Origin: Stagnihabitans sp043721775
GTDB lineage: Bacteria > Pseudomonadota > Alphaproteobacteria > Rhodobacterales > Rhodobacteraceae
Reading direction: 5' to 3'
NCBI GenBank assembly: GCA_043721775.1
Contig: JAYSQA010000374.1
Coordinates: forward strand, 11,228-75,227
DNA length: 64,000 nt
Shown: positions 61,502 through 64,000 of the stretch, one piece after another
How positions within the stretch are numbered: position 1 is the first letter of the stretch
Layout of the letters: each line of letters starts with the position of its first letter
Notes under the pieces: model-generated
Database searches by the model: none
The model's input: only the letters and a program-made list of their open reading frames with translations
Told to the model about the DNA's origin: nothing
Position numbers and translations under genes: made by a program

Positions 61502-63403
61502 ATGAATACGACCGCGTTTTCTCAGACCGTTGATGCTCTTGCAGGCGCGCTTGGTCGGTGGGCCGGGCAAACCCGGCCCATTGCGCAGGGCGAGATGGTT
61601 CGCATTCAGGGCATTGACCTTTCGAACCGCATCATGGGCCTGGACGATCTGTTTTTCGTTGACGAACCGGACGATTTCCGCCCCCGCCCGGGTGAGGCGC
61701 TGCGCCTGCTCAACCAAGAGATGCTCAACACCGGCACGCTGCGCAATTCCTTCTTCCCGCAAATTCTGTCCTCGCATGGTCAGGACATGAACCTGTGGCT
61801 GAAGGTGCGGTTTCGCGGGCGCTTCCAGATCATCGTTTACCAAAGCCGCCTTGGGCATGCCCCGATGCCTCTTGCTGAACGGGTCGTATCGTCCCCCGAT
61901 CCGTCATCGGAACTGATCGAGCTTGGCCCGGTTCAGTCCTTGCCGCGCGGTGCCCGGCTGTTTTGGGTGGCCCGCGCCCTTGGTGACACCTGCGAAGTGC
62001 TTGACGTCACATGGGAGGTTATGGCCCCCACCGCGACCGAGGGGCGGATGGTTGTCGTGATGCGCACCTTTGGCCGCACCCGTGATGTGCAACTGCTGCT
62101 GTCCCGGTTTCAGGAAACCGCCAACCGGGGGGCGCATGACCACCTTTTAGCCAACACTCTGTTCCTGATTTACGATGCTTCACCCGAGGTGACGCCTGCA
62201 ACCTATGCCGATCTGGCGGGCTTCACCCTGAACAGCTTTGTCCTGTCTGGTCCCAACATGGGCGGTGGCGGCAATATGAGCATTGAACTGCTGGCCCTGC
62301 AAAACGCGGTTCAGGCTTCGGGCATCACGGTGAACGAGGTGGTTCTGGCCGACGATGACCTGCAAATCTCATTGGAATCGCTGGCGCGCAACTGGGGGGC
62401 GACCTTGTTCCGCCGCGACAATGCCTTTCACACGCTGCCGGTCTTCATGAAGTCTGAACCGCGCCGGTTGTGGGAGGATGGCGGCTTCTGGGGCCGCTTC
62501 ACCAAGGACAACCCGCAAGGTCAACGAACTGGCGTCGCCCCGCGTCTGTTGCGCCATCACCGCGATTTCCGTGGTCTTGACCATCTGGACGAAATGGCCA
62601 AGCTGCACCACGCCGAGTATGGAACCTTCATCCTCTTGTCGATGCCCTATGGCCGCATTGCCCAGATTGGCCTGCCGATTGCCGTTTTCCTGCGCGGCGA
62701 TGATATCGAATACTCATTGCGGCACGCCATGGCGGGCGGCATCACGCTGTCAAACCCCAACATGGCCGCCTGGCATGAACCGGCGCATTCCTATGCGCAG
62801 GAATACATGTCCATCGCGCATGGCATCATCATCAACATGGCTTACGGTCAGGACAAGCCTGACGAACTCGCGGCCTTCTTCCATGCCCGCGCTTTGGCGC
62901 ACCTGTCGGTGTCAGACGTCGCTGGCCTGACCGTCTATTCCGAGGCGCTGGCCGATCTGGTCGCAATGGACCGTCTGATGGAGCCGTCGTTCGCCGACCA
63001 CTACATCGCCATGATCACCCGCTTCAAAAGCTTCGAATCCGCCTTTGCCGTCATTCCCGATGAACTGGTCGACACCATGCGCGATGCCTCGCAGCGCGAA
63101 GGCAAGCTGACCGCCTACCCGCGTTTCCTCTATATGCCGACGCAAGCTGATGAACCACCCATTGACAGTGTCGTGCTGTGGAACCCGCATACCGAGCGTC
63201 GCTCGATCTACAACCCCAACGATGCTGAACGGATTGCCGCTCTCAGCATCGTGGCCGCCCGCTTCTTTGTGGCGCTCAGCGCTTTTACCCAAGGCTATGA
63301 CGATCTGCGCGGCCATTATGCCAGACGGATGGCCGTCACCTCCACCCCGGCATTCTGGCAAGAAGTGGCCGAACCCTTCGCGTTCAAGGTGCTGCATGGC
63401 TGA
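61502..63403 (+). CDS. GlfT2-like galactofuranosyltransferase (GT-A fold)
   Basis: 633 residues. An N-terminal beta-rich domain (about 30-200) is followed by a GT-A domain with the metal-binding Asp triad VLADDDLQISLE, then FLRGDDIEYSLRHAM and a His in AAWHEPAHSYAQ, and a helical C-terminal domain (about 440-630). This order and these residues match mycobacterial GlfT2, which polymerises galactofuranose from UDP-Galf. In this locus it may decorate flagellin, LPS or an exopolysaccharide. The target is unknown. It overlaps the next gene by 8 bases. Confidence 0.8.
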   Translation: MNTTAFSQTVDALAGALGRWAGQTRPIAQGEMVRIQGIDLSNRIMGLDDLFFVDEPDDFRPRPGEALRLLNQEMLNTGTLRNSFFPQILSSHGQDMNLWLKVRFRGRFQIIVYQSRLGHAPMPLAERVVSSPDPSSELIELGPVQSLPRGARLFWVARALGDTCEVLDVTWEVMAPTATEGRMVVVMRTFGRTRDVQLLLSRFQETANRGAHDHLLANTLFLIYDASPEVTPATYADLAGFTLNSFVLSGPNMGGGGNMSIELLALQNAVQASGITVNEVVLADDDLQISLESLARNWGATLFRRDNAFHTLPVFMKSEPRRLWEDGGFWGRFTKDNPQGQRTGVAPRLLRHHRDFRGLDHLDEMAKLHHAEYGTFILLSMPYGRIAQIGLPIAVFLRGDDIEYSLRHAMAGGITLSNPNMAAWHEPAHSYAQEYMSIAHGIIINMAYGQDKPDELAAFFHARALAHLSVSDVAGLTVYSEALADLVAMDRLMEPSFADHYIAMITRFKSFESAFAVIPDELVDTMRDASQREGKLTAYPRFLYMPTQADEPPIDSVVLWNPHTERRSIYNPNDAERIAALSIVAARFFVALSAFTQGYDDLRGHYARRMAVTSTPAFWQEVAEPFAFKVLHG

Positions 63404-63932
63404 CGCCAATCCCGCCGACCTGTCGCATAGCCACCGCATGATCCGGTTTGACGACCTTGATCGGGTGGACGCGGCGTTCAGTTGCGACGGCCAGTGGATT
63501 GCCAGCGGGGCCCGCGTGTCGATTTCACCGCAAGAGCATCTTGGTCACCTGTTTCTTGATGGCAACGTTCACGCCTCGACCGTGCAAGTTGTCCCCTCGC
63601 GGCAGGCGCCTTTCACCGGCACCAACTGGCAGATCAGGCTGAATGACGGCGGGACATGGTCGCTCTTGAACCAAGGCCAGGAAAAGTGTCGGCTGGCCGG
63701 GTCCGGCAACATCGTCAGCCTTGGCCGCGCGGCGCTGATTGACCGCTTTGATACGACAAACTGGCTGTTGTACCGCGATCTTGGCGGCTTCCGGCTGCGG
63801 CCCTGCATGCGCGACAGCGGCTGGCTGGCGTTGCGAGACGGTCAGGCGGTGCTGGCCGGCCGCGAAGAACCGGTAGGCCGCGCGCATTACTGGAGGATCA
63901 CGCCGTTCCAGGTGTTCAGTCCCGGCATTTGA
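63396..63932 (+). CDS. Probable beta-trefoil protein, 3' end altered by an insertion sequence
   Basis: 178 residues, overlapping the galactofuranosyltransferase by 8 bases, so the two are co-translated. Three similar blocks ending in Trp-rich strands (WQIRLNDGGTWSLLN; NWLLYRDLGGFRLRPCM; HYWRITPF) suggest a beta-trefoil carbohydrate-binding fold. No signal peptide. The last seven residues (QVFSPGI) appear to be encoded by the end of an inserted IS element, so the native C-terminus is probably lost or shortened. Function is unknown; pairing with the glycosyltransferase suggests glycan recognition. Confidence 0.62.
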   Translation: MADANPADLSHSHRMIRFDDLDRVDAAFSCDGQWIASGARVSISPQEHLGHLFLDGNVHASTVQVVPSRQAPFTGTNWQIRLNDGGTWSLLNQGQEKCRLAGSGNIVSLGRAALIDRFDTTNWLLYRDLGGFRLRPCMRDSGWLALRDGQAVLAGREEPVGRAHYWRITPFQVFSPGI

Positions 63933-64000
63933 TGGATCGGGTTTAGGTTGAACCTTTCGGGTTCGATTGTCCATTGTTTGCAGATGAACTCGTAGGGCGT
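63911..64000 (-). mobile_element. IS481-type insertion sequence, one end with transposase C-terminus
   Basis: On the minus strand the window edge reads TPYEFICKQWTIEPERF followed by NLNPIHQMPGLNT, the familiar C-terminus of IS481-family transposases; the rest lies beyond position 64000. Normally translation stops right after this Thr. Here no stop follows, and the frame runs on through seven residues of flanking sequence to a TAA at 63887-63889. The IS boundary is therefore near 63911-63914, at the TGTTCAG-type terminus, inside the trefoil gene. Confidence 0.78.

Noticed and set aside
1..64000. tRNA, rRNA or CRISPR arrays
   Set aside because: No cloverleaf-like sequences with CCA-side consensus, no rRNA stretches and no regularly spaced direct repeats of 25-40 bases were seen on reading.

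Overview
The window looks like a chromosomal segment of an alphaproteobacterium of the order Rhodobacterales (Rhodobacteraceae or Paracoccaceae). It is GC-rich and densely coded, with many ATGA or TGATG start/stop overlaps. Its large flagellar locus is of the alphaproteobacterial type, with flbT, flaF, a motE-like gene, a short fliN and TTAA-N7-TTAA boxes like those bound by CtrA. This placement rests on gene content and order read by eye; no database search was possible.

Region 1 (1-2063) holds the 3' end of an unrecognised gene and a two-domain sulfotransferase. Region 2 (2045-13747) is an N-acetylglucosamine / chito-oligosaccharide utilisation locus. A divergent GntR regulator and an intracellular GH20 hexosaminidase face a nine-gene minus-strand operon: two ABC permeases, a binding protein, an ATPase, a Gfo/Idh oxidoreductase, a SIS-domain isomerase/deaminase, a ROK kinase, NagA and a MaoC-like hydratase. 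Together they would import the sugar, split it, phosphorylate it, deacetylate it and convert glucosamine-6-phosphate to fructose-6-phosphate.

Region 3 (13786-26344) is a translationally coupled seven-gene operon: FAD subunit, fused 2Fe-2S/molybdopterin hydroxylase, 6-hydroxynicotinate-reductase-like Fe-S protein, UPF0280 protein, DUF1185-type protein, HyuA and HyuB. It is divergent from a MarR regulator and an old-yellow-enzyme/FAD fusion. The enzyme order (hydroxylate, reduce, open the ring with ATP) fits reductive catabolism of nicotinate or a related N-heterocycle. It is the most interesting metabolic system here.

Region 4 (26498-60393) is a near-complete flagellar locus with rod, hook, filament, export apparatus, stator and regulatory genes. 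fliG and fliM are absent from the window. It also carries several poorly described genes: a protein with L7/L12-like repeats at its edge, a large periplasmic repeat protein in the motA operon, a FliJ-like coiled coil, a DUF6468-like membrane protein and two FliL paralogues. TTAA-N7-TTAA-like boxes lie upstream of motB, flgE, fliF/fliL and fliC.

Region 5 (60476-64000) has an XdhC-family gene, a GlfT2-like galactofuranosyltransferase, a probable beta-trefoil protein, and the end of an IS481-type insertion sequence that supplies the last codons of the trefoil gene. No tRNA, rRNA or CRISPR array was seen. No gene-free stretch exceeds about 215 bases.
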